Shown: one piece after another, positions 1 through 5,248 of the stretch
Numbering within the stretch: the stretch's first letter is position 1
Layout: each line of letters starts with the position of its first letter
From: Candidatus Woesearchaeota archaeon
Lineage (GTDB): Archaea > Nanobdellota > Nanobdellia > Woesearchaeales > UBA10216
Assembly: GCA_013331515.1 (NCBI GenBank)
Contig: DUGG01000043.1
Span: 1-8,389, forward strand
Length of the DNA stretch: 8,389 bases
Reading direction: 5' to 3'
Made by a program: the position numbers and the translations under genes
The notes under the pieces: model-generated
Seen by the model: only the letters and a program-made list of their open reading frames with translations
Databases searched by the model: none
Told to the model about the DNA's origin: nothing

Positions 1-39
1 AAGATTGAATTTCCACGCAACGCCAACAGCCCCCAAAGA

Positions 40-47
40 TTTAAATA
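40..47 (+). promoter_or_regulatory. TATA box of the NTase-HEPN gene
   Basis: The bases TTTAAATA follow a purine-rich CAAAGA that resembles a BRE. The centre of the box lies about 27 bases before the ATG at 71, which is the usual archaeal TATA-to-start-site distance. The mRNA would therefore begin at or very near that ATG (leaderless). The same octamer recurs at 4423-4430 and 8382-8389. Confidence 0.7.
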
Positions 48-70
48 CTATTCGCAACAACGCCATTTTG

Positions 71-2077
71 ATGGCCAAGAAGAAACCTGGTTCGGGAAAG
101 GGCGAATACAAGGCGACTCCTGCCGCCGACGCCAAGCCGAAATACGATGCTTCTGAGATTGAGAAGGCAACGGGCATATCCTCCCCTGCGCCTTCGATTG
201 ACGAGTTTGAGCTCCTTGCTCCAAAGCTTCCAAAGGATGCGCAGGAGAAGCTTCGCGACATCAAGACCAAGCTGGAAAAGTTCCGTGAGGCCATCCTTGC
301 AAAGTTTGACAAGTACATAATGGGCATAGCTTTATTGCCTCCGCCGATGCCGCAGCAGCCGGGGATGTTCGCGCCGGGCCAGCTTCCGCCGACACTCCAG
401 CCGCAGATGCAGCCGCAACCTGGCGAAACAGCCGATGGAGCCGCGCAGCCGCCGCAGCCCCCGGACCAGGTCAACATAATCGTGCTCATTGACGATTCTG
501 ACAGCAAGAAAATGACCAAGGACGAGCTGAAGACAAAACTCTCAACCATAATCCAGGGAATGGCTTCAGAGATTGACAAGAAGCTTGCAATCCAGTGCAT
601 CATACTGACAGAGGTGTGGCAGAGCTGCTACGATGCCAAGTATGACGTCCTTCAACTCATTGCATCGTCAGCGCCTGTCTACGACACAGGCATGCTGGCT
701 GCGCTGCGCATTTCTGAAATCCACAAGCAGATGGTCATCAGGAAGTTTGAGCGCTACATCGTGAGCTATGTCCTGGCCGGCTCGCTGATACAAGGCAGGG
801 CCACCGACAAGTCTGACATTGACGTTTTCATAGTCGTTGATGATACAGACGTCAAGAGGATGAGCAGGATTGAACTGAAGGACAAGCTTCGCGCCATAAT
901 CATCGGCATGGGCATAGAGGCGGGGGAGATGACCGGTGTAAGGAACAAGCTGAACATCCAGGTCTACATACTGACAGACTTCTGGGAGTCAATCAAGGAT
1001 GCAAACCCAATAATCTTCACGTTCCTCAGGGACGGTGTGCCTCTCTACGACAGGGGGATTTTCATGCCGTGGAAGCAGCTCCTGCAGATGGGCCGCATCA
1101 AGCCAAGCTCAGAGGCAATTGAATTGTACATGAGTTCCGGCGAGCAGCTTCTTGAAAGGGTGCGGTTCAAGCTTCGCGAGATAGGCATGGAGGACCTTTT
1201 CTGGGCAATAATCACGCCAACTCAGGCAGCCATAATGCTGTATGGCATACCCCCTCCAACCCCGAAGGAAACGCCAGAGGTTGTAAGGGAGATTTTTGTC
1301 AAGAACAGCAAGCTGCTGGAGGAGGCCTTTGTCACCACGCTTGAGATGGTCATCAGGATGAGAAAGGAACTCGAGCACGGCGACAGGAAGGATGTTTCAG
1401 GGGCGGAGATTGACAAGCTGCTTGCCGACTGCGATAAGTACCTGAAGCGGATTGGCAAGCTGTTCAAGGAGATACAGGAAATCAAGGAAGAGGAAGGCAT
1501 AATCCGCATTTACGACACAGCCGTGACCATGATAAGGGACGCGTTGAAGGCAGAGGGCATTGAGAAGGTTGACGACGCCGAGCTGGTCAGCACATTTGAG
1601 AACGAAATGATAAGCAAGAACAAGATAGCAGCCAAGCACCTGAGGGCGCTCAATGGCATAATCAAGGTAAAGAAGGACTACGAGGCGAAGAAGCTCAACA
1701 AGGCGGACATAGAAAAGGTAAAGAAGGACTCTGGAGAGTTCGTGGCGGCACTCCTGGAATATGTGCAGCGCAAAAGAGGCAGGGAAATTGAAAGAGCCAA
1801 AATCCGGGTGAAGCACGGCAGCAAGTATGGGGAGGTCATAATCCTTGAGTCAGACGCTTTCATCATCCGTGACGTGGACCAGCCGCAGAAGGAGGTCTCC
1901 AAGGCGAAGCTTACTGAGGAAGGCGGCCTCGCAGCCGTAACCGACTCAAGCACCGAGGAGCTGGAAAGCGCCCTGGCCAAGATGGCAATCCCGCCAAAAA
2001 CATTCATCAAGGAAAGACTTTTTGAGGACCTCAAGAAGATATTCGGGAACGACGTTGAGATTCTGGTAAACTACTGA
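71..2077 (+). CDS. Duplicated nucleotidyltransferase (pseudo + GS/DxD copy) fused to HEPN domains
   Basis: 668 residues from the ATG at 71. This start is preferred over an in-frame ATG at 5 because it sits about 27 bases after a TATA box and gives a lysine-rich MAKKK start. Residues 217-335 form a pol-beta-type NTase with G237-S238 and D249-x-D251; the usual third carboxylate position appears to be Q297. Residues 70-210 repeat this fold: 141-164 and 257-280 match at 14 of 24 positions. In this first copy the GS loop is replaced by a Pro/Gln-rich insert (about 88-132), and the catalytic aspartates align with Q133 and N135, so it should be inactive. Residues 349-465 resemble a HEPN domain, with R431-x4-H436 followed by G-D rather than the G-Y common in toxins. 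Residues 475-570 look like a second HEPN without R or H. The last 100 residues are unassigned. MNT-HEPN pairs are known as toxin-antitoxin modules; whether this chain is a toxin, an RNA-modifying enzyme or a housekeeping protein is unknown. Domain calls are by eye: NTase firm, HEPN moderate. Confidence 0.85.
   Translation: MAKKKPGSGKGEYKATPAADAKPKYDASEIEKATGISSPAPSIDEFELLAPKLPKDAQEKLRDIKTKLEKFREAILAKFDKYIMGIALLPPPMPQQPGMFAPGQLPPTLQPQMQPQPGETADGAAQPPQPPDQVNIIVLIDDSDSKKMTKDELKTKLSTIIQGMASEIDKKLAIQCIILTEVWQSCYDAKYDVLQLIASSAPVYDTGMLAALRISEIHKQMVIRKFERYIVSYVLAGSLIQGRATDKSDIDVFIVVDDTDVKRMSRIELKDKLRAIIIGMGIEAGEMTGVRNKLNIQVYILTDFWESIKDANPIIFTFLRDGVPLYDRGIFMPWKQLLQMGRIKPSSEAIELYMSSGEQLLERVRFKLREIGMEDLFWAIITPTQAAIMLYGIPPPTPKETPEVVREIFVKNSKLLEEAFVTTLEMVIRMRKELEHGDRKDVSGAEIDKLLADCDKYLKRIGKLFKEIQEIKEEEGIIRIYDTAVTMIRDALKAEGIEKVDDAELVSTFENEMISKNKIAAKHLRALNGIIKVKKDYEAKKLNKADIEKVKKDSGEFVAALLEYVQRKRGREIERAKIRVKHGSKYGEVIILESDAFIIRDVDQPQKEVSKAKLTEEGGLAAVTDSSTEELESALAKMAIPPKTFIKERLFEDLKKIFGNDVEILVNY
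332..466 (+). other. Pro/Gln-rich low-complexity insert inside the first NTase copy
   Basis: Residues 88-132 of the protein starting at 71. Residues 90-131 contain 15 prolines and 9 glutamines, with short PQ and QP runs. The insert sits exactly where the second copy carries its GS nucleotide-binding loop, so it replaces catalytic sequence rather than linking two domains. It is probably a disordered loop. Confidence 0.75.
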
Positions 2078-2091
2078 GAGACACGGCCCGG

Positions 2092-2607
2092 ATGAACCTG
2101 GTGATGCTTGGCTTCGTCGCTGCCGCGGCAGTCATTTACGGCTTCACTTACGCTACAAATCCTAAATACGTTACCGCTGCCCTAAGCTCGGCTGTCAGGC
2201 AGCTCTTCCATCCGCAGCACGGCTTCGCATACATAATCGTTTCTGCATTCCTCATCTCAAGCCTGCTGGTGCTGGTGCTTCCTAAAGAGCAAATAGCGGC
2301 GTGGCTTGGCAAGGAGTCAGGGTTGCGGGGCATTGTGCTTGGAACCGCGCTTGGTGCGCTGACCCCTGGAGGGCCATTCCTCTCATTTCCCATCCTGGTG
2401 AGTTTCTGGAAGGCGGGAGCGAGCATAGGCACGGTCATAGCGTACCTGTCTGCGTGGTCCCTTTTTGGCATACACCGCGTTTTGGTGTGGGAACTCCCGT
2501 TCTTCGGTCCAAAGTTTGTCCTGATGAGAATAGCACTTTCACTGGCCGTGCCGGTAGTGCTCGGCATAGCTGGCCAGTGGCTTTTGGGAGCGGTGAAACC
2601 AACCTAG
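2092..2607 (+). CDS. Half-length permease of the YraQ/ArsP type (COG0701, DUF318)
   Basis: 171 residues, very hydrophobic. Membrane segments are likely near residues 3-21, 44-63, 79-95, 98-122 and 143-167. The stretch GALTPGGPFLSFPI (88-101), followed by a segment containing KAGASIG (107-113), is typical of COG0701 permeases, whose full-length members (about 300-350 residues) consist of two related halves. This protein is one half only, so it would probably act as a dimer or with a partner. Short single-repeat members exist, so half length does not imply truncation. Substrate is unknown; some relatives export organoarsenicals, but no metal-binding cysteines are visible here. The ATG lies 14 bases after the preceding stop, so the two genes are probably cotranscribed; an alternative ATG is at 2104. 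Its stop shares CTAG with the stop of the opposing gene. Confidence 0.8.
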   Translation: MNLVMLGFVAAAAVIYGFTYATNPKYVTAALSSAVRQLFHPQHGFAYIIVSAFLISSLLVLVLPKEQIAAWLGKESGLRGIVLGTALGALTPGGPFLSFPILVSFWKAGASIGTVIAYLSAWSLFGIHRVLVWELPFFGPKFVLMRIALSLAVPVVLGIAGQWLLGAVKPT

Positions 2608-3155
2608 CCCCTGTATGATGAATCCTGTGAGCCGCCAGATGCGTATTCTGTGCCAGGGCCTGATGATGCCATGTATCCGGATGGCTGCGCTGCAGGGGAA
2701 TACTGCTCTACCTTTACCCCGTCAGGGCCACTGTTCTTCATGCTCTGCCCGGTCACGGTCCACTCAGCGCCGCAGTTGCATCCCATCATTACAGTCTCGT
2801 GGCGGGAGCCAACTGCCTGCTGTTGCACTCCGTAAAGCTGCTGCGAGCCCTGCGCTGCTTTTCGCTCGTACTCCACTTTTGCGGCTGAGAGCGCGTTGTC
2901 CTCCTGCTTTTGCAGGAAAGTACCTGAGTCATCAGAAATCCTGCCCTCAATGCTGCTTGCGATTGACTGCCGGATGAATTCCTGCGAGCCGACCTGGTGA
3001 AGCTCCACTACGCTGCCATCATCATGGTGGTGCATCTCCCTGATTTGCTGTTCAGCAACCATTGCCACGCGGCCGGGATGCTCAGCGTCAACCATATCAC
3101 TCAGCTCGCTGTCGCTCTTTTTCACTGGCTGGAAGTCATCGTTTCGGAATTTCAT
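2604..3155 (-). CDS. Unrecognised 183-residue protein with Gln-rich middle and Ser/Gly/Pro-rich tail
   Basis: No family recognised. Residues 1-100 are charged and probably helical, with a His/Asp patch (HHHDD, 42-46). Residues 103-114 are Gln-rich. A single C-x-C lies in GCNCGAEW (125-132), only half a zinc knuckle. The tail from about 140 is rich in Ser, Gly, Pro and Tyr and is probably disordered. I take it as real because the leftward frame is open for its whole length, codon use looks like the neighbours, and its ATG lies three bases after the stop of the zinc-ribbon gene, in the same frame. Rightward open frames over the same DNA give Cys/Arg/Leu-rich sequence typical of antisense shadows. 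No clear Shine-Dalgarno precedes the ATG, so translation may depend on the upstream gene. It overlaps the permease gene by the stop codon only. Confidence 0.65.
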   Translation of the reverse strand: MKFRNDDFQPVKKSDSELSDMVDAEHPGRVAMVAEQQIREMHHHDDGSVVELHQVGSQEFIRQSIASSIEGRISDDSGTFLQKQEDNALSAAKVEYERKAAQGSQQLYGVQQQAVGSRHETVMMGCNCGAEWTVTGQSMKNSGPDGVKVEQYSPAAQPSGYMASSGPGTEYASGGSQDSSYRG

Positions 3156-3158
3156 ATT

Positions 3159-3314
3159 TTACCACTGGTCATTGCAGTCCCTCAAGTAGCCGCAGTTAAC
3201 GCAGGCAACCCTGCAGTGGGCTTCCACCATAAAAAAGCCGCACCTTGGGCAACATTCAGGCTCATGGCTGGCAGAGTCTGTGCCTGCTTCCACATCCTTG
3301 TTTGCAATCACCAC
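3159..3314 (-). CDS. Small zinc-ribbon protein (51 aa), GTG start
   Basis: A short frame between S8e and the 183-residue gene. It has seven cysteines: C21, C22, C25, C34, C38, C41 and C47. CPRCG (22-26) and CVNCGY (38-43) form a standard C-x2-C / C-x2-C zinc ribbon separated by 12 residues, followed by an unusual RDC. The pattern resembles the cysteine-rich end found on some B12-dependent ribonucleotide reductases and many small archaeal zinc-ribbon proteins of unknown role. There is no ATG after the S8e stop. Candidate starts are TTG at 3320 and GTG at 3314 or 3311; I chose 3314 because a TATA-like TTAATAA is centred 26 bases upstream, fitting a leaderless start. Partner and function are unknown; the position next to a ribosomal protein suggests a translation or RNA-linked role, but that is inference. 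Confidence 0.65.
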   Translation of the reverse strand: MVIANKDVEAGTDSASHEPECCPRCGFFMVEAHCRVACVNCGYLRDCNDQW

Positions 3315-3336
3315 ATTCAAGTGAAAGCTGCCCTGC

Positions 3337-3343
3337 TTATTAA
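3337..3343 (-). promoter_or_regulatory. Possible TATA box of the zinc-ribbon gene
   Basis: Read leftward, an A/G-rich stretch leads into TTAATAA, 17 bases after the S8e stop codon and centred 26 bases before the GTG at 3314. Spacing matches the other leaderless starts here, and TTAATAA is also the core of the S8e box. S8e transcripts could still read through into the two downstream genes. Confidence 0.4.
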
Positions 3344-3360
3344 CCTTTTTCTGTGAGAAT

Positions 3361-3741
3361 TCACTTGGCCATTACTGCGTTGATTGCTCCATGCTGGCCG
3401 GGCCTGCTGGTAACAACAGCCTTGCCAGCCTCTGTCTCAATCACGGCGCCCTTCGTGATTATGTTTCCCCTTGTAAAGTGCCTGTTTGCGGGGTTGTTGC
3501 TTACCGTCTTTATCTTGGCGACGACATGCTTCCCTGTTCCCGGGTTGTAAACATTGGCGACCGTTGCCTGGAGAACCCTATCCTTCCTTCCTGTCCCTGT
3601 TACCCGGTCAGTACGGCACCTCCGTTTAGGGCCGAGCTTCGTGAGCACCGGCTGGCTGCCCTTCTCATACAGCCGCTTCTTCCTGTAAGGATGCTTAAGC
3701 CCCCCGCTCGTCTTCCTGAGAGAACGCCCCTGTGTTATCAT
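3361..3741 (-). CDS. rps8e: Small-subunit ribosomal protein S8e
   Basis: 126 residues, the normal archaeal length. The N-terminal QGRSLRKTSGG (4-14) and the C-terminal block with NPANRHFTRGNIITKGA (83-99), followed by IETEAGKAVVTSRPGQ (101-116), are diagnostic of the S8e/NSA2 family. The protein is strongly basic and binds 16S rRNA in the archaeal and eukaryotic 30S/40S body. The ATG at 3741 is supported by the family start (M-x-x-QGRSLRK) and by a TATA box centred 28 bases upstream, giving a leaderless mRNA. It is the first gene of a leftward unit with the zinc-ribbon and 183-residue genes, and is divergent from the gene at 3838. Confidence 0.96.
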   Translation of the reverse strand: MITQGRSLRKTSGGLKHPYRKKRLYEKGSQPVLTKLGPKRRCRTDRVTGTGRKDRVLQATVANVYNPGTGKHVVAKIKTVSNNPANRHFTRGNIITKGAVIETEAGKAVVTSRPGQHGAINAVMAK

Positions 3742-3765
3742 GAAACCAGCGGAGCCGACAGCCGC

Positions 3766-3773
3766 TTTATTAA
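3766..3773 (-). promoter_or_regulatory. TATA box of rps8e
   Basis: Read leftward the sequence is TTAATAAA, centred 28 bases before the S8e ATG at 3741. It shares its TTAATAA core with the divergent box at 3807-3813, about 40 bases away. Confidence 0.6.
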
Positions 3774-3806
3774 GGTTTCTATTCGGTTCAACGATTTTGC
3801 AAAAGA

Positions 3807-3813
3807 TTAATAA
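3807..3813 (+). promoter_or_regulatory. TATA box of the 189-residue gene
   Basis: TTAATAA, preceded by the purine-rich AAAAGA as a likely BRE, is centred 28 bases before the ATG at 3838. A second AT-rich match (TTAAAAG, 3816-3822) lies too close to the start to be the working box for a leaderless message. Confidence 0.6.
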
Positions 3814-3837
3814 GCATTAAAAGCTTACCAGCACATC

Positions 3838-4407
3838 ATGCCAGCAACTTTACAGGATATTACCATAACAGGCGTTGCCGAGCCGCCGCCAAAGCAAACG
3901 TTTCCGGTGCTTGAGCCTGTTACAAGGCGCTTGACGGTGGCAGGCGGAGTCCAGGATGGATGCATCAGCGTGATTGAAAACCCATCGCTTGACGGTTACA
4001 TTGGGCTGATTCTGGCCAGGCACTACTCTGAAGCCCGGCGGATGCCAGTAAGATTCACGGATGTCCTGCATATAAGGTTCAATTCGGAGCTGAACTCTGC
4101 GGGGGTTGACCATTTCAACGAAGTCATATCAGACATGGAGCGGGCTACGATGGACTACTACTTCGTAACCGCAGATTCCGGGAGAAGCCTTCCGGCGCAA
4201 AGCATCATGCAGTATAAGGTATGCTTCATAAGGCCTGAAGTGTATGACACCCTCTCAAACGTTTTCAACGCCGCCAGGGGCAATGCTGACAGGGTCCGGA
4301 TGGCGCTTGGAAAGGTGTACAAGATATTTGCTGCAAACAAAATTTTCTGTCTCAAGGAAGGGGCGCTTGAGCTTCCGGAAAGCTATGCAAGCCTGCGAAT
4401 GCCATGA
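3838..4407 (+). CDS. Unrecognised 189-residue soluble protein
   Basis: No family recognised. The composition is ordinary mixed alpha/beta, with no signal peptide, membrane segment or zinc motif. Residues 1-35 contain a PPP turn and may be a flexible lead-in. Residues 53-84 (GYIGLILARHYSEARRMP onward, then DVLHIRF) look like a helix plus strand. Residues 105-111 (MDYYFVT) and 127-134 look like core strands. Residues 135-170 form a probable helical stretch ending in KIFAANKIFCL. The ATG at 3838 is supported by a TATA box 28 bases upstream. The gene stands alone between two promoters: divergent from rps8e and followed after 15 bases by the psmB TATA box, so any readthrough would enter psmB. Coding status is well supported by frame length and base use. 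Confidence 0.75.
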   Translation: MPATLQDITITGVAEPPPKQTFPVLEPVTRRLTVAGGVQDGCISVIENPSLDGYIGLILARHYSEARRMPVRFTDVLHIRFNSELNSAGVDHFNEVISDMERATMDYYFVTADSGRSLPAQSIMQYKVCFIRPEVYDTLSNVFNAARGNADRVRMALGKVYKIFAANKIFCLKEGALELPESYASLRMP

Positions 4408-4422
4408 CGCGGGACAGAAACA

Positions 4423-4430
4423 TTTAAATA
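4423..4430 (+). promoter_or_regulatory. TATA box of the psmB-aCPSF1 unit
   Basis: TTTAAATA, with purine-rich AGAAACA just upstream. By the spacing of the other promoters in this window the start site falls near 4453, at least 67 bases before any possible psmB start. This gives the only clearly leadered message among the promoters seen here. Confidence 0.6.
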
Positions 4431-4452
4431 AGAGTGCGCGTTTGTGGAGGGT

Positions 4453-4552
4453 ATGCGTGGCGGCAGTTGCTGCGCAGCATGGTTGAGCGTTTCTGAGCTG
4501 TTGGTCAAGCTGTGGATAAATGGCACCAAGTCGTGCCAAAAAAGGAAAAAAC
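4453..4552 (+). other. psmB 5' leader with 12-base palindrome and short upstream frames
   Basis: This stretch runs from the predicted start site to the chosen psmB ATG. It contains a perfect 12-base palindrome, TGCTGCGCAGCA (4468-4479), a hairpin or operator candidate. An ATG lies exactly at the predicted start site (4453); its frame stays open to 4686 and overlaps psmB in another frame. A five-codon frame (ATG at 4479, stop ending at 4496) also lies here. The AGGA at 4543-4546 could serve as a Shine-Dalgarno for the ATG at 4553. No protein family is visible in the upstream frames. Confidence 0.35.
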
Positions 4553-5215
4553 ATGGGCGGAATAATAATGGAAGAGCGGCTTTTGGAAAAAGCGAAGCAC
4601 GGTACAACAACACTTGGCCTGATGTGCAGGGATGGCATAGTTTTGGCTTCAGAGAAGAGAGCAACTGCAGGATATTTCGTGGCTGAGAAGAGGAGCGAGA
4701 AGATTTTCAAGATAACCGACAACCTGCTTATCACGACTTCAGGCACGGTCTCTGACGCGCAGCTGCTCACAAAGCTGATAAGGGCCGAGCTGAAGCTGAA
4801 GGAAGTCAGGACAGACAGAGAGGCGAGCGCCAAGGAGGCAGCCAACCTGCTTGCTGGGCTTGTTTACGGAAACATCAGGAAATATTCGCTGATTCCAGGA
4901 GTTACCCAGTTCCTTCTTGCCGGGCAGGACAGGGAGGGCTTCCACCTCTACGACGTGTTCGTTGACGGCTCAATCATGGAGTGCGATGACTATGTGGCTT
5001 CCGGTTCAGGAAGCGTGGTCGCCTATGGTGTTCTTGAGGCAATGTACCGGAAGGACCTGACAGTCAAGGAAGGTGTTGAGCTCTGCATAAAGTGCCTTAA
5101 CGCCGCAATGCAGCGCGACATTGGAAGCGGAAACGGCATAATTGCATATACCATAACAAAGGAAGGCATAAAGAAAGCCTTCGACAAGGACATTGACGCC
5201 ACGGTCAAGCCCTGA
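4553..5215 (+). CDS. psmB: Proteasome beta subunit (20S core, N-terminal threonine peptidase)
   Basis: Archaeal 20S proteasome beta subunit, the catalytic ring of the cytosolic protein-degrading core. The precursor is cleaved at KHG/TTTLG, exposing Thr1 (residue 18 of the 220-residue form used here). Counting from Thr1, the family residues are present: E17 in ASEKRAT, K33 in RSEKIF, the GSGS loop (equivalent to S129) and the aspartate of QRDIGSG (equivalent to D166). It should therefore be active. Starts possible at 4520, 4553 and 4568 give propeptides of 28, 17 and 12 residues. A stop directly precedes 4520. I prefer 4553 because AGGA sits six bases before it; 4568 gives a propeptide closest to the short ones known from other archaea. 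The aCPSF1 gene follows after 33 bases, so they are probably cotranscribed. No alpha subunit or PAN gene is in the window. Confidence 0.95.
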   Translation: MGGIIMEERLLEKAKHGTTTLGLMCRDGIVLASEKRATAGYFVAEKRSEKIFKITDNLLITTSGTVSDAQLLTKLIRAELKLKEVRTDREASAKEAANLLAGLVYGNIRKYSLIPGVTQFLLAGQDREGFHLYDVFVDGSIMECDDYVASGSGSVVAYGVLEAMYRKDLTVKEGVELCIKCLNAAMQRDIGSGNGIIAYTITKEGIKKAFDKDIDATVKP

Positions 5216-5248
5216 CAATAAGTGACAGGAAAAGCGTAATTCTTCAAA

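Noticed and set aside
1222..1816. Long leftward frames (95 and 139 codons) inside the NTase-HEPN gene
   Set aside because: Ser/Leu-rich shadows of a gene with clear domains on the rightward strand; no start signals.
2615..2977. Rightward frame of 120 codons opposite the leftward 183-residue gene
   Set aside because: Rich in Cys, Arg, Ser and Leu, with no recognisable motif and no promoter or ribosome binding site. The leftward frame is longer, has gene-like composition, and fits tightly behind the zinc-ribbon gene.
3391..3810. Rightward frame of 139 codons over the S8e gene
   Set aside because: Covers a certain ribosomal protein gene on the other strand and its promoter; an antisense shadow.
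4444..4686. 80-codon rightward frame starting before psmB
   Set aside because: Most of it overlaps psmB in another frame and gives no family-like sequence. Kept only as a possible upstream frame in the leader discussion, because an ATG at 4453 coincides with the predicted start site.
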